From positions 1,240,001 to 1,304,000 of the forward strand of contig NZ_JACHMN010000001.1 of assembly GCF_014204945.1 (NCBI RefSeq): a DNA stretch of 64,000 bases, in the 5' to 3' direction. A program made the position numbers and the translations under genes. The stretch comes from Allocatelliglobosispora scoriae (GTDB lineage: Bacteria; Actinomycetota; Actinomycetes; Mycobacteriales; Micromonosporaceae). How positions within the stretch are numbered: position 1 is the stretch's first letter; each line of letters begins with the position of its first letter. Below are positions 36,804-45,528 of this stretch, piece after piece. A model generated the notes under the pieces. The model made no database searches and was not told where the DNA came from. It was given only the letters and a program-made list of their open reading frames with translations.

Positions 36804-39800
36804 GCGTGATCTCCCTCAAGTAACCTGATCGCCAGCTGCCGTGCTTGTTCGTAGCGGCTCAGCCGCGCCTTGATCCGCTCGATCTGTTCGGCGTCCCGGT
36901 GCAGCTCCGCCGAGGCCTCGCCGATCGCCTCGCCGAGCAGCTCTCCCTGTGTCTGAAGCCACGACAGGCCCGGATGGGCCTCGACGAGTTGTGTTACCCA
37001 GCGCCGGGCGTCGTCGAACAGCTTGGCCTCTCCCTGTTCGCGCTCGCCCTCGCGGCGTTTGCGGGAGTGGGCGCTGAAGAGGTCCTCGGCCGTGGTGGCG
37101 AGCAGCGGCACGAACGGCGCGATCCGCAGGAACCTCGAGGCGACCTTGCTGCCCTCACCGGCGAGCCGCCCGACCGATTTGAGCTTGGCCAGCGCCGAGA
37201 CCGCGCTGCCGGCCTTGCCCACCAGCGCGGTCTCGGTGGCGCGCTGCAGGAACCTGGCCTGCAGCCGCAGGCGCGGGTCCCGCTGGTGCGGCACGGTGCC
37301 GCCGGGGTCGAAGGTCGCCATGTCCTGCGCCCAGTGCTCGACCTGACGCTGGGCGGCCGCGGCCCACTGGTTGATGTAGGCCTGCATGTCCGGTCGCTGG
37401 TCCATCTTCAGGATCTGCTGCGCGATGGCCGCCTGCTCCTCCTTGTCCAGCGCCTTGTCCCACTGGTCCAGGTGGGTACGCAGGGCACCGGTGATGATCC
37501 AGTCGAGACGGTCGACGGCTGCCGCGCGCAGCGCGATCGCGTTCTCCCAGCGCAGCCTCAGGTCGGCCTGCAGCATCGTCAGGCTCGCCGTCTCCTCATC
37601 GAGGTCGGCCTGCGCCGCTGCCGCCTGCGTGTGGAGCACGGTCATGCGTGCGACGGCTCCGAGCAGCACGCCCGCGTCGATGCCGGAGGGGATCAGCCAG
37701 GCCCGGGCCGAACGCCAACCGTCGGCGAAGTCGGCGGTGCCGTCCCAGTCCGCCGGGGACCCGGAGCCGGTGACCGGGTCCGGTGCGAGGCACACCACCT
37801 GCACCGAGCTGATGAGACGGTCGCCGGGGCCCTGCAACCGGTGCACCTCGCTGAGCAGCTCGGCTTCCTTGCGCCGGCAGCGGAGCACGAACTCCTCCGG
37901 CGAGTCGACCGGATCGGCGCCCATGACGTCGGCGTGGCCGATCACGAACACCACCCGGTCGGCCCGCGGCGCCATGCCCTGCTGCGGATCACCGGCGAGG
38001 ATGCCGGCCAGGTACGGCGTCGCGGTGAGGTTGGGGCTCAGCACGTACCAGATGAAGGCGGCGTTGCGTACCGCCTCCATGGCGCGCCCGTCCGCGCCCA
38101 GCGGGGGTGTGTCGACGAGCGTCACGCCCTCCCAGGGGTAGGCGTGGACCTCGCCGGTCGGGCCCGGCTCGATGTGCACCCGGGCCCCGGTGAGCTGCGC
38201 CATCCGCCGGATCAGCGCGGTCTTGCCGGTGCCGCGGTCACCGATGACCGCCACTCGCGGGGCCTGTTCGGCGTGCAGCAGCCGGAGCTGCGCGACCGCG
38301 GCTTCCGCGTCCGGGTCGTCGGGGTCGCTCGACCATGCGCGGAGCCACTGCTCGGCTGACCGGGGCGCGGGCGGACGGGACCGGCGCACCGTCTGCGCGA
38401 CCCGGGCGGCGACGACGCGGTGCTCCGCAGGGAAGGGCCGCACGATGTCGTGACCGGTGTCCCCGCCCCGGTCGTCGACCACCTCGTCGACCCAGTCGTC
38501 GCCGAGCCAGACGCGTCGCCCGGGACGACCGGTCGCGGCGTACTCGGCCTCGATCGAGGCCACCGCGGTGGCGACCGCGTGCTGGCCGAGGCCGGTCGGG
38601 CCGACCTCGGCGCAGAAGTCGGTCAGCAGGCGCGCCTGGTGCACCGCGCGGCGCTCCTGCTCGCGCAGCGCCAGCGCCGCCCGCACCAACTCGCTGATCG
38701 AGACCACCACCTGGTCGAAGGCGAGCCTCAGCAGCCGTTCGCGGACCTCCTGCGACAGCTGCAGGAAGTGCGCGTGCACGGTCGTGCGGGCCTGGGCCAG
38801 CGCCGCCGCCCTCGATTCGCGCTGGCGGATCAGCCCCTTCTTGCGGAACCTGCGACCGATGATGTCGCCGACGATGCCGACCAGGGCCATCGGCGGAAAG
38901 ACGATGGTGCCGGCGGCGGCCATCGCCGAGCCGTACCGTACGACGTTGCCGCCGAGCCGCAGCCCCTTGCCCGCGCTGCCGTCGAAGGACGCGCCGGTGG
39001 GTGCGAGGTCCACCCGAAGGTTCGCCTCGACGGCTTCGAGGCGGTGCCGCAGGTGGGTCGTGAAGGCGGTGGCCACCGCCGCAACGGCCTGCTCCATCTC
39101 CGCCTGGCGGAACACCGTGCTCGCGAACTCCGCCGTGTCGATCATGCGGTTGTGCGCGTACGCGTCGTCCACCAGCACCTCGGCCCGGCGCAGGGCGACG
39201 CGCTCCAGCGGGCCGAAGTGCGAGATCTGCAGGTTGGCCACGAAGTCCACCACCACACCCGGGCGACTGGAGAAGATCGTCTGGCCGCTGCGCCGCTGGA
39301 GCTCCTCAAGATCCGCCAGCACCGCTGCCGCCTGCGGTGAGAAGGGCTGGGCCCCGGCGGCCTGGTGCAGCTGCCGGGAATCGCCGAACAGCCACAGCAC
39401 CTCCGCGACGGCCTTCTCGACGATGACCGCCCGGGAACGCAGATCCGCAGCCAGATCGGTCAGCGCCCGGGCTCCGGCGGACGCCTCGGACACCAGCTGC
39501 CGACTCAGCGAACCGAGGCGCAACCCGACCGCGTCGGTGGTGATCGCCCGGGTCATCAGGCCTTCCAGGGTGGACACGTGCGACCAGGCCATGAGGTTGT
39601 CGACGCCGTAGTCGCGCCGGTGCTTGCGGAACGTCGCCGCGTCGTAGCCGTCGTAGGTCTCCGGCAGCCGGGCGAAGGCGGCACGCCGGCTGTTGACCGC
39701 GACGATCGGGACCTCCGGCAGGCCGATCTCGCTGAGCTGGCCCTGCAGCCACAGCGCCGACTGTGCCACGGCGTCGGAGAGCTGGCGGCGGAACGCCGGG

Positions 39801-40486
39801 TCGGGGACCCGGGGCGGCTGGCGCCAGAGCGCGTTCTTGATGTTGAGGACCGCGATGGCCTGCTTGCCGTACTCGGCGACCCACCGGGAGATCTCCGCGA
39901 ACTCGGTGATCTGCGTGACCGTGTCGTCGAAGCACAGCAGCACCAGGTCGGCGGTGCGGACCGCCGCCCGGGCACGTTCGTGCAGCTCGGCGGCGTCGAC
40001 CGTGCGGCCCCAGCCGCCCGTGCCCGGCGTGTCCACCAACCTGCTGCCCTGCCACAGCAGCGCGCCCACCTCGGTGGTGAAGTCGTTGTCGCCCGGCGAG
40101 ATCAGGGTGCCGTCGCCCCGGCCGAGCGCGGTGATGAGGGTGCTTTTGCCGGCGCCGGTGCGCCCGAAGAAGACCACGTTGAAGGTGCCGATCTCGGCGA
40201 GCTGGTCGGTGACCATGCCGCGAAGCGTCGCGCCGGTGCGGCCGGTCAGCAGGCCGACCTCGTCGGCGGCCGGACCGGCGGGCCGGTCGCCCTGCAGCGC
40301 GAGCGACAGCCGCTCCACCATCTCCCGCAGGCGGGCGGCGACCGGCCGGCTCTGGGCCACGGCCGCGGCGCACGCCCGCTGGAACTCCGCGCCACTGTCC
40401 TGTCCGGTCATTCCGGGCACCGCCACACTCCCCTGAGCAAGAATCGACATCGCAGTGCCGCCCAGTCTTCCGGATGGGTGCGACAT
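36800..40486 (-). CDS. Large dynamin-like protein with two GTPase domains
   Basis: The 1,228-residue protein has two P-loop GTPase modules. The first has G1 FFGRTGAGKSTLI (about 106-118), G3 DTPGTGGWG (about 152) and G4-like NIKN (about 213). The second has G1 GDRGTGKTAL (about 745-754), G3 DTPPLGADG (about 792) and GHAD (about 845). Between them is a helical stalk with a hydrophobic hairpin (AMAAAGTIVFPPMALVGIVG, about 510-530) suited to membrane insertion; another hydrophobic patch (FLRIAPFVPLLATTAEDLF) lies near 1,130. Two GTPases in one chain recall DynA-type fused dynamins. ATG 40486 and ATG 40450 are both possible. Membrane fission, fusion or repair is the likely role. Confidence 0.87.
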   Translation of the reverse strand: MSHPSGRLGGTAMSILAQGSVAVPGMTGQDSGAEFQRACAAAVAQSRPVAARLREMVERLSLALQGDRPAGPAADEVGLLTGRTGATLRGMVTDQLAEIGTFNVVFFGRTGAGKSTLITALGRGDGTLISPGDNDFTTEVGALLWQGSRLVDTPGTGGWGRTVDAAELHERARAAVRTADLVLLCFDDTVTQITEFAEISRWVAEYGKQAIAVLNIKNALWRQPPRVPDPAFRRQLSDAVAQSALWLQGQLSEIGLPEVPIVAVNSRRAAFARLPETYDGYDAATFRKHRRDYGVDNLMAWSHVSTLEGLMTRAITTDAVGLRLGSLSRQLVSEASAGARALTDLAADLRSRAVIVEKAVAEVLWLFGDSRQLHQAAGAQPFSPQAAAVLADLEELQRRSGQTIFSSRPGVVVDFVANLQISHFGPLERVALRRAEVLVDDAYAHNRMIDTAEFASTVFRQAEMEQAVAAVATAFTTHLRHRLEAVEANLRVDLAPTGASFDGSAGKGLRLGGNVVRYGSAMAAAGTIVFPPMALVGIVGDIIGRRFRKKGLIRQRESRAAALAQARTTVHAHFLQLSQEVRERLLRLAFDQVVVSISELVRAALALREQERRAVHQARLLTDFCAEVGPTGLGQHAVATAVASIEAEYAATGRPGRRVWLGDDWVDEVVDDRGGDTGHDIVRPFPAEHRVVAARVAQTVRRSRPPAPRSAEQWLRAWSSDPDDPDAEAAVAQLRLLHAEQAPRVAVIGDRGTGKTALIRRMAQLTGARVHIEPGPTGEVHAYPWEGVTLVDTPPLGADGRAMEAVRNAAFIWYVLSPNLTATPYLAGILAGDPQQGMAPRADRVVFVIGHADVMGADPVDSPEEFVLRCRRKEAELLSEVHRLQGPGDRLISSVQVVCLAPDPVTGSGSPADWDGTADFADGWRSARAWLIPSGIDAGVLLGAVARMTVLHTQAAAAQADLDEETASLTMLQADLRLRWENAIALRAAAVDRLDWIITGALRTHLDQWDKALDKEEQAAIAQQILKMDQRPDMQAYINQWAAAAQRQVEHWAQDMATFDPGGTVPHQRDPRLRLQARFLQRATETALVGKAGSAVSALAKLKSVGRLAGEGSKVASRFLRIAPFVPLLATTAEDLFSAHSRKRREGEREQGEAKLFDDARRWVTQLVEAHPGLSWLQTQGELLGEAIGEASAELHRDAEQIERIKARLSRYEQARQLAIRLLEGDHA

Positions 40487-40516
40487 GCGCTCGGGACGCC
40501 GCCACGGCCGTTGATG

Positions 40517-41488
40517 TCAGGACTGTCGGACCACCGGCGGGAGCCGGTCGCGGTCGCTGCGGCGCACGACGCCCGCGGCTGCGAGGATCCCGATCGCGGT
40601 CAGCAGGATCAGCCAGCCCTGCCAGCCGCTGAGGCCGGTGAGCCAGGCGTTGATCGACGGCTGCGCGTCCTTGTCGGCGACCACCACCTGGATGAACCCG
40701 AAGACCACCGTGTTGTTCACCGCGTGGCCCACCACCGCCGGCCAGATCGATCCGGAGGCCAGCCGCAGCAGCCCGAGCAGCACGCCGAAGAAGACGCAGA
40801 AGATCGTGAACGGGATGACGGTCTGCCGCTGCGCGGCGTTCATCGAGAACCACGGCCCCACCCAGAACGGCAGGTGCCACACTCCGCAGATCAGGCCGAT
40901 CGTGATCAGCGCGGGCCAGGTGCCGATCCTGTCCCGCAGGCGGTTGAGCAGGTAGCCGCGCCAGCCCCACTCCTCGCAGAAGGCCAGCGGCAGGATCAGG
41001 ACGAACTGGACGAGGTTGGCGGCCAAGGCTCCGGCCGCGATTGCCCAGGGGAAGCCGGTCTGCCCGGCGGTCTCCGGCGCGTAGACGTCGCGCAGCGCGG
41101 AGAAGCCGGTCAGGTCGGCCGGGTAGATGCCGGTGACGGCGTTGAGCGCCACCGCCAGCGCCGACGCGACCAGGAAGATCCCGAAGGCGAGCAGGCAGTA
41201 GCGCAGCAGGCGGCCGACGGGGCGGACCGGGACCAGCGCGGTCGCGCGGGGAATGCTCGAGGGGCGCCGCACCCACCGCACCGCGACGAAGGTCGCGACC
41301 GCGACGGACATCATCGCCGCGAAGAAGAGGATCCGGACGCCGGTGATCTGCTCGACGACCCACAGCAGCCAGGGCAGGGCGAAGACGATGGCGAGGAAGA
41401 CGCCGACGTCTCGGTACGAGTCGCCGCCGGCACCGGTCCGGGTCGCAGCGGGCGGCAGGTCGGTCGCGGCGTCAAGGGAGGAGGACAT
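40517..41488 (-). CDS. CPBP-family intramembrane metalloprotease
   Basis: The 323-residue polytopic membrane protein has the three CPBP (Rce1-like, Abi) motifs: CEEWGWRGYLLNR (about 170-182), GVWHLPFWVG (about 200) and HAVNNTVV (about 257). Members include CAAX-type proteases and bacteriocin self-immunity proteins. ATG 41488 is chosen; 41506 is also in frame. It is divergent from the PadR gene and may be co-regulated with it through the repeat at 41528. Confidence 0.88.
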   Translation of the reverse strand: MSSSLDAATDLPPAATRTGAGGDSYRDVGVFLAIVFALPWLLWVVEQITGVRILFFAAMMSVAVATFVAVRWVRRPSSIPRATALVPVRPVGRLLRYCLLAFGIFLVASALAVALNAVTGIYPADLTGFSALRDVYAPETAGQTGFPWAIAAGALAANLVQFVLILPLAFCEEWGWRGYLLNRLRDRIGTWPALITIGLICGVWHLPFWVGPWFSMNAAQRQTVIPFTIFCVFFGVLLGLLRLASGSIWPAVVGHAVNNTVVFGFIQVVVADKDAQPSINAWLTGLSGWQGWLILLTAIGILAAAGVVRRSDRDRLPPVVRQS

Positions 41489-41527
41489 GCGGCCAGTCTC
41501 GCCCATCCTGAGACGACCGACCACTCT

Positions 41528-41541
41528 TACGTCATCACGTA
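41528..41541. promoter_or_regulatory. Inverted repeat TACGT-CATC-ACGTA, candidate PadR operator
   Basis: The perfect 5-nt arms with a 4-nt spacer lie in the 76-nt divergent gap between the CPBP gene and the PadR gene, 24-37 nt before the PadR start, in an AT-rich stretch. A second loose symmetry (TACT...AGTA) follows at 41540-41558. Confidence 0.5.
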
Positions 41542-41564
41542 CTTGATCTGATACAGTAATCGTC

Positions 41565-41951
41565 GTGATAAAAAATCAGGCTGCCCCGGCCGGGCCGCCG
41601 GGTGACAGCAGCGCTTTCGCGGCCGACCTGCTGCGCGGCCACACGGACACGATCGTGCTCGGCGCCCTGCGCGGCGGCGATCGGTACGGCTTCGAGATCT
41701 ACAAGGCGATCCGCCTGGCCACCGGCGGAGACCACGAGATCAAGGAAGCCACGCTCTACGCGACATACCGGCGCCTGGAGAAGGACGGCCTGGTCGAGTC
41801 CTACTGGGGCGACGAGACCCAGGGCGGGCGCCGCAAGTACTACCGCATCACCGACGCCGGCCGGGCGGTGTTCCAGGGCAACGTCGCCGCCTGGATCACG
41901 ACGCGACGGATCATCGACGCACTCCTCGACGTGAAGGACACGACGCCATGA
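41565..41951 (+). CDS. PadR-family transcriptional regulator
   Basis: The 128-residue protein has a PadR winged helix: DTIVLGALRGGDRYGFEIYK, then EATLYATYRRLEKDGLVESYW and RRKYYRITDAG in the wing, with a short dimerisation helix. GTG 41565 is the only sensible start. ATGA overlap with the next gene is the classic PadR plus permease-prefix-domain arrangement, in which the regulator controls its own operon and the membrane partner. Confidence 0.93.
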   Translation: MIKNQAAPAGPPGDSSAFAADLLRGHTDTIVLGALRGGDRYGFEIYKAIRLATGGDHEIKEATLYATYRRLEKDGLVESYWGDETQGGRRKYYRITDAGRAVFQGNVAAWITTRRIIDALLDVKDTTP

Positions 41952-42859
41952 CTGACGACACGCACCGCCCCGTCGGCGGCGGCCTGCACCGCCTTCTCGA
42001 CGCGGCGTTCGCCGGAGTCGAGATGACCCCGGACGCGCAGGACCTGAAAGAGGAGATCCGGGCCAACCTCCTGGCCCGCGTCGCCGAGCTGGAGGCCGCG
42101 GGCCGCTCCCCCGCCGACGCCGCACAACACGCGATCGATGAGCTCGGCGACGTCCGCGCCCTGCTCGACCCCCCGGGCACATCGGCGCCGGCATCACCCT
42201 CAGGCTGGGACGACGCCACCCAGCGCTACCGGGTGCGCCCCAAGCCGCGATTCGTCGTCGGGATCGTCGTGGCGGCCCTCGCCGTGGCCATCGGGCTCAC
42301 CCTCGCGATCCTCGGCGCCTCCGACGCGCTGCCCCTGCCCATCGGGGTCACGATCGCCCTGCTCGGCATCGCCGCCAGCGGTGTGGGCTGGATCGTCGGC
42401 GACTCCCTCGCCCAGGAGACCACGACCAACCATCCGATGCCCTCGTCCCGGGCCGGCGGCTACGCCCTCGCCTCGTTCCTCGCCGTCTACGGGCTCGGTT
42501 TCGGCGGACTCGTCGCGGTCGGTGCGCTCCCCGGGTGGGCGATCGTCTTCGCCATCCTCGGCGCGGTGGCCGCGATCATCCTGTTCTCCTTCCTCGGCGC
42601 CACCCAGACCAACCGCCACAAGGCGTGGGTACGCGCACTGCAGCGCACCCAGCGCCAGCCGAGGAACCGGTTCGAGGAGGAGCCCGAGACGGCCGCCCGG
42701 TTCGGCATCTACACCGCGGTCCTGTGGACCGTCACCGCCGCCGTCTACATCGTCATCAGCTTCACCGTCGGCTGGACCTGGTCGTGGGTGGTCTTCCTCG
42801 GCGGATTCGCCGCCTTCATGATCATGCTGGCCCGGATGCTGTTCGGCCCCAGCCGCTGA
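41948..42859 (+). CDS. Permease prefix domain-containing membrane protein
   Basis: The 303-residue protein has an N-terminal cytosolic helical domain (about 18-75; DLKEEIRANLLARVAELEAAG, HAIDELGDVRALL) typical of proteins paired with PadR regulators, followed by about six membrane segments. Such proteins are thought to link a membrane signal to the PadR repressor. It is co-translated with the PadR gene and followed by a terminator hairpin. Confidence 0.85.
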   Translation: MTDDTHRPVGGGLHRLLDAAFAGVEMTPDAQDLKEEIRANLLARVAELEAAGRSPADAAQHAIDELGDVRALLDPPGTSAPASPSGWDDATQRYRVRPKPRFVVGIVVAALAVAIGLTLAILGASDALPLPIGVTIALLGIAASGVGWIVGDSLAQETTTNHPMPSSRAGGYALASFLAVYGLGFGGLVAVGALPGWAIVFAILGAVAAIILFSFLGATQTNRHKAWVRALQRTQRQPRNRFEEEPETAARFGIYTAVLWTVTAAVYIVISFTVGWTWSWVVFLGGFAAFMIMLARMLFGPSR

Positions 42860-42865
42860 CGTGAT

Positions 42866-42898
42866 GCGGTGGCGCCCGGCCGGTTCGGGCGCCACCGC
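42866..42898 (+). terminator. 13-bp perfect hairpin after the PadR operon
   Basis: Arms 42866-42878 and 42886-42898 pair fully around a 7-nt loop, 7 nt after the stop codon. Confidence 0.75.
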
Positions 42899-42929
42899 GA
42901 CAGCCGGCGGACATGAGATCCTGTACGGC

Positions 42930-43568
42930 ATGTCGGACAGCTTCATGATCGCCGCTCGCGTACCGATGACCCGTCAGGGCTTTGAACAGTGGCTCGACGC
43001 CCCCATCGATCCCGGCGCCATCTCTAACCCCGGGGAGATGTTCCGCGGCTGGTACTGGGACGGCAAGGAGGTCACCGACGAGTGGCGGCAGGTGGCGAAG
43101 GAGACGACGCCGCGGCGGTACTTCGCGTCCCGGGTGGCGCAGGACGCAGCCCCGGGCCAGGTGACGGTCATCGTGCACCGCGACGGCGCACTCGAGGTCT
43201 ACCTGCTGCACTTCGGCTACCAGCGCTGGGATGTCCACACGGCGCTGACGCTGCTGGCCGGCACCGCGGCGTACACGGATTCGCCGCAGAGCCTCGTGAT
43301 GTTCTGGGCCGAGACCGGCGGCAACCTGTTCAAGCCCGACGACGACGGCTGGCTCGCCGTGCTGTCGGTCGGAGACCACGGTGCCCGGTTCGTCACCGAG
43401 GCCGACCTGACGGCCACCGTCGCCGGTCTGCGCCCGGCCGAGCAGCTCTTCTTCGACCTCATCGAACGCCTCAGCGAGGAGGAGGAAGCATGGGACGAGG
43501 AGTCCGGCGCCCCCTTCCCGACCACCGCCACCCGTGACGAGGCGTTCGTCGATCCCGCGTTCCGGTAA
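42930..43568 (+). CDS. Conserved hypothetical protein
   Basis: The 212-residue soluble acidic protein begins MSDSFMIAARVPMTRQGFEQ and ends with an acidic helix (LSEEEEAWDEESG). I recognise no motif. ATG 42930 is chosen because the upstream in-frame part overlaps the terminator hairpin. It stands alone between the PadR operon and the MetE-like gene. Confidence 0.7.
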   Translation: MSDSFMIAARVPMTRQGFEQWLDAPIDPGAISNPGEMFRGWYWDGKEVTDEWRQVAKETTPRRYFASRVAQDAAPGQVTVIVHRDGALEVYLLHFGYQRWDVHTALTLLAGTAAYTDSPQSLVMFWAETGGNLFKPDDDGWLAVLSVGDHGARFVTEADLTATVAGLRPAEQLFFDLIERLSEEEEAWDEESGAPFPTTATRDEAFVDPAFR

Positions 43569-43689
43569 AGCACCTGGCGGCCGACGGCGTACCCGTGGCC
43601 GCGCTCAGCAATCCCGTCATGGCGGGCGGATCCGACAGCCGCCCGCCCGTCACCCTTCGCCTGTTCCCTCGTTGCAGGAACGGGCTGTG

Positions 43690-43763
43690 AACACCGTGTC
43701 AATTTTATACTAATTGATATGTATTCGTATTGATCAAGAATTTTGAATGCTTTAGATCTAAAT
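43690..43763 (+). promoter_or_regulatory. AT-rich leader before the MetE-like gene
   Basis: About 74 bases are markedly AT-rich compared with the rest of the window, with TATACT at about 43706 as a possible -10 element and several TTGAT/ATCAA half-sites. No Shine-Dalgarno sequence is visible before ATG 43764. I see no S-box or cobalamin riboswitch fold. Confidence 0.45.
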
Positions 43764-44825
43764 ATGAGCATTCCCACGGAACCCATCGGCAGCATCCCGC
43801 GTACGCCGGAACTGCAGTCCGGGATGGCGGCCCACGCCGCCGGCGGCCTTGGCACCGCTGAGCTGGCCGCCCTCTACGACGCGGCGGTGCGGGACACCAT
43901 CGCCCGCTTCGAGCAGGCCGGTTCGCCCGTCGTCACCGACGGCGAGCAGAGCAAACCGAGCTTCGCCACCTATCCGCTGACGGGGCTGTCCCTGGCTCCC
44001 GACGGGGCCGTGATCCCTTTCGCGGACGGGCACACCCGCCAGCTCCCCCAACTGACGGCGGGCCCGTTCCGCTACGGGTCCTACGCGGGCGACTACACCC
44101 GGGCCGCGCTCGCGGTCGCCGGCGTGCCGGTGAAGCAGGCCGTCATCGCGCCGTCGGCGCTCAGCCTGCTCTATCCGGCGGACGGCATTGAGGGCTACTC
44201 ACGCGACCAGTTCATCGCCGACCTCGTCGATGAGGCGGAGAAGGACATCCGCAGCGCGCTCGACGCAGGAGCGGCGAGTGTCCAGCTCGACTTCACCGAG
44301 GGACGCCTCTCCCTGAAGCTCGACCCGTCGGGCGGCGTGCTCGCGCAGTTCGTGACACTGAACAACGCCGTGCTCGACCGCTTCTCGGCGGCGGAGCGGG
44401 CCAGGATCGGCGTGCACACCTGCCCCGGCGGGGACCAGGACTCCACGCACAGCGCCGACATCGACTACGCGGGCCTGCTGCCGTCGCTGTTCACGCTGAA
44501 CGTGGGCTCGTTCTTCATCCAACTCGCGAGCGAGGCGGAGCCGGAGCGGGTGCTCGCGATCATCTCCGAGCACATCGGCGCCGACCAGAGGATCTTCGTC
44601 GGCGTCACCGACCCGATCGACCCGGCGGTCGAAACCCCGCAGCTGGTACGCGACCGAGTCCTGCTCGCCGCCCGCTACATCCCCGTCGACCAGCTGGGGA
44701 CCACGGACGACTGCGGCTTCTCCCCCTTCGGCGACGACACCTCCACCTCACGGGAGACGGCGTTCGCCAAGGTGCGGGCCCGCATCGAGGGCACCGCCCT
44801 CGCCGAGCAGGCGCTCGGTCTCTGA
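43764..44825 (+). CDS. MetE-like cobalamin-independent methionine synthase family protein (C-terminal domain only)
   Basis: The 353-residue protein matches the catalytic (C-terminal) half of cobalamin-independent methionine synthase. It begins with IPTEPIGSIPRTPEL, has the zinc ligands His and Cys in GVHTCPGGDQD (about 217-227) and a further Cys in DDCGFSPFGDD (about 316). The N-terminal MetE domain is absent, as in archaeal MetE or epoxyalkane:CoM transferase-like enzymes. It probably transfers a methyl or alkyl group to a thiol. ATG 43764 is preferred over 43743 because the family similarity starts there. No other methionine gene is adjacent. Confidence 0.88.
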   Translation: MSIPTEPIGSIPRTPELQSGMAAHAAGGLGTAELAALYDAAVRDTIARFEQAGSPVVTDGEQSKPSFATYPLTGLSLAPDGAVIPFADGHTRQLPQLTAGPFRYGSYAGDYTRAALAVAGVPVKQAVIAPSALSLLYPADGIEGYSRDQFIADLVDEAEKDIRSALDAGAASVQLDFTEGRLSLKLDPSGGVLAQFVTLNNAVLDRFSAAERARIGVHTCPGGDQDSTHSADIDYAGLLPSLFTLNVGSFFIQLASEAEPERVLAIISEHIGADQRIFVGVTDPIDPAVETPQLVRDRVLLAARYIPVDQLGTTDDCGFSPFGDDTSTSRETAFAKVRARIEGTALAEQALGL

Positions 44826-44832
44826 CGCGCCG

Positions 44833-45372
44833 TTACAGCGGAGTCACCTGGAGCAGGACGCGGCCGTTGTCCAGACTGGACAGGCCGCCGTTCTGGCACT
44901 CGGTCACCGCGTCGACGTTGGCGTAGGTCACGGTGTAGACGAAGGTGTTGCCGGTGAAGGGTCCGCTGGCGAACGTGCCGGCGCTCACCACCTGTAGCGC
45001 GGAGGCGAGCTGGGTCGTCGTGACGGTGGCCGGACCTGCCGAGACCTGGCCGGTGTTCCACGGGATGGAGAACGCCGCGGTGAAGACTCCCAGGATGTTG
45101 GCGCAGCTGCGCTGGCTGGTAGAGGTGACGCTGGTGCTGGTGGCCGAGGTGATGGCACCGCTGAGTACAGCCACGCAGGCGCTGTAGTCGGCATCGACCG
45201 TCGCCGTCACCAGCTGCAGGGCAGGGGTGATCGGAGGCGAGTACGCCACCTCGGAGGTGCCGACACACGTGATGGAGGAGAGGCTGGCGTAGGCGGCGGT
45301 CGGTACCAGCGCCACGCCTCCCGCAAGGAGGGCGGCGGCGGCCAGTGCTGCCGATATTCTTCGTACTCGCAT
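44833..45372 (-). CDS. Small secreted protein of unknown function
   Basis: The 179-residue protein has a clear signal peptide (MRVRRISAALAAAALLAGGV, cleavage near AYA-SL). The Thr/Ser-rich mature part has four spaced cysteines (ITCVG, SACVAV, RSCANI, TECQNG) that could form disulfides. It contains IPWNTGQVS, similar to a motif in the broken gene at 14177, so the two are likely paralogues. It converges on the MetE-like gene with only 7 nt between stops. Function unknown. Confidence 0.82.
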   Translation of the reverse strand: MRVRRISAALAAAALLAGGVALVPTAAYASLSSITCVGTSEVAYSPPITPALQLVTATVDADYSACVAVLSGAITSATSTSVTSTSQRSCANILGVFTAAFSIPWNTGQVSAGPATVTTTQLASALQVVSAGTFASGPFTGNTFVYTVTYANVDAVTECQNGGLSSLDNGRVLLQVTPL

Positions 45373-45470
45373 GACGACTCCGTCGGCTAGTGATGCGAAA
45401 ACTGCATTCCCTCCACAGACTGTTTCGCGTCCTCAGGGTCCGCAAGCTGCCGTTCCGCCCGACGGAACGT

Positions 45471-45506
45471 CCCGGCCGGGCATTGCGCAGACGCATGCCC
45501 GGCCGG
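45471..45506. terminator. Terminator hairpin after the xylanase cluster
   Basis: GC-rich arms (about 45471-45486 and 45491-45506, one bulge) pair around a short loop, 23 nt past the GH30 stop at 45529. A smaller CGTTCCGCC/GGAACG hairpin lies just beyond it. Confidence 0.65.
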
Positions 45507-45528
45507 CTTCGACGTGCCCGGCGGAACG

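Noticed and set aside
43569-43763. Riboswitch or small RNA before the MetE-like gene
   Set aside because: I could find only a weak short hairpin and no known methionine-related riboswitch features.
44945-45187. Plus-strand frame opposite the small secreted protein
   Set aside because: The minus strand has a clear signal peptide; the plus frame is a shadow.
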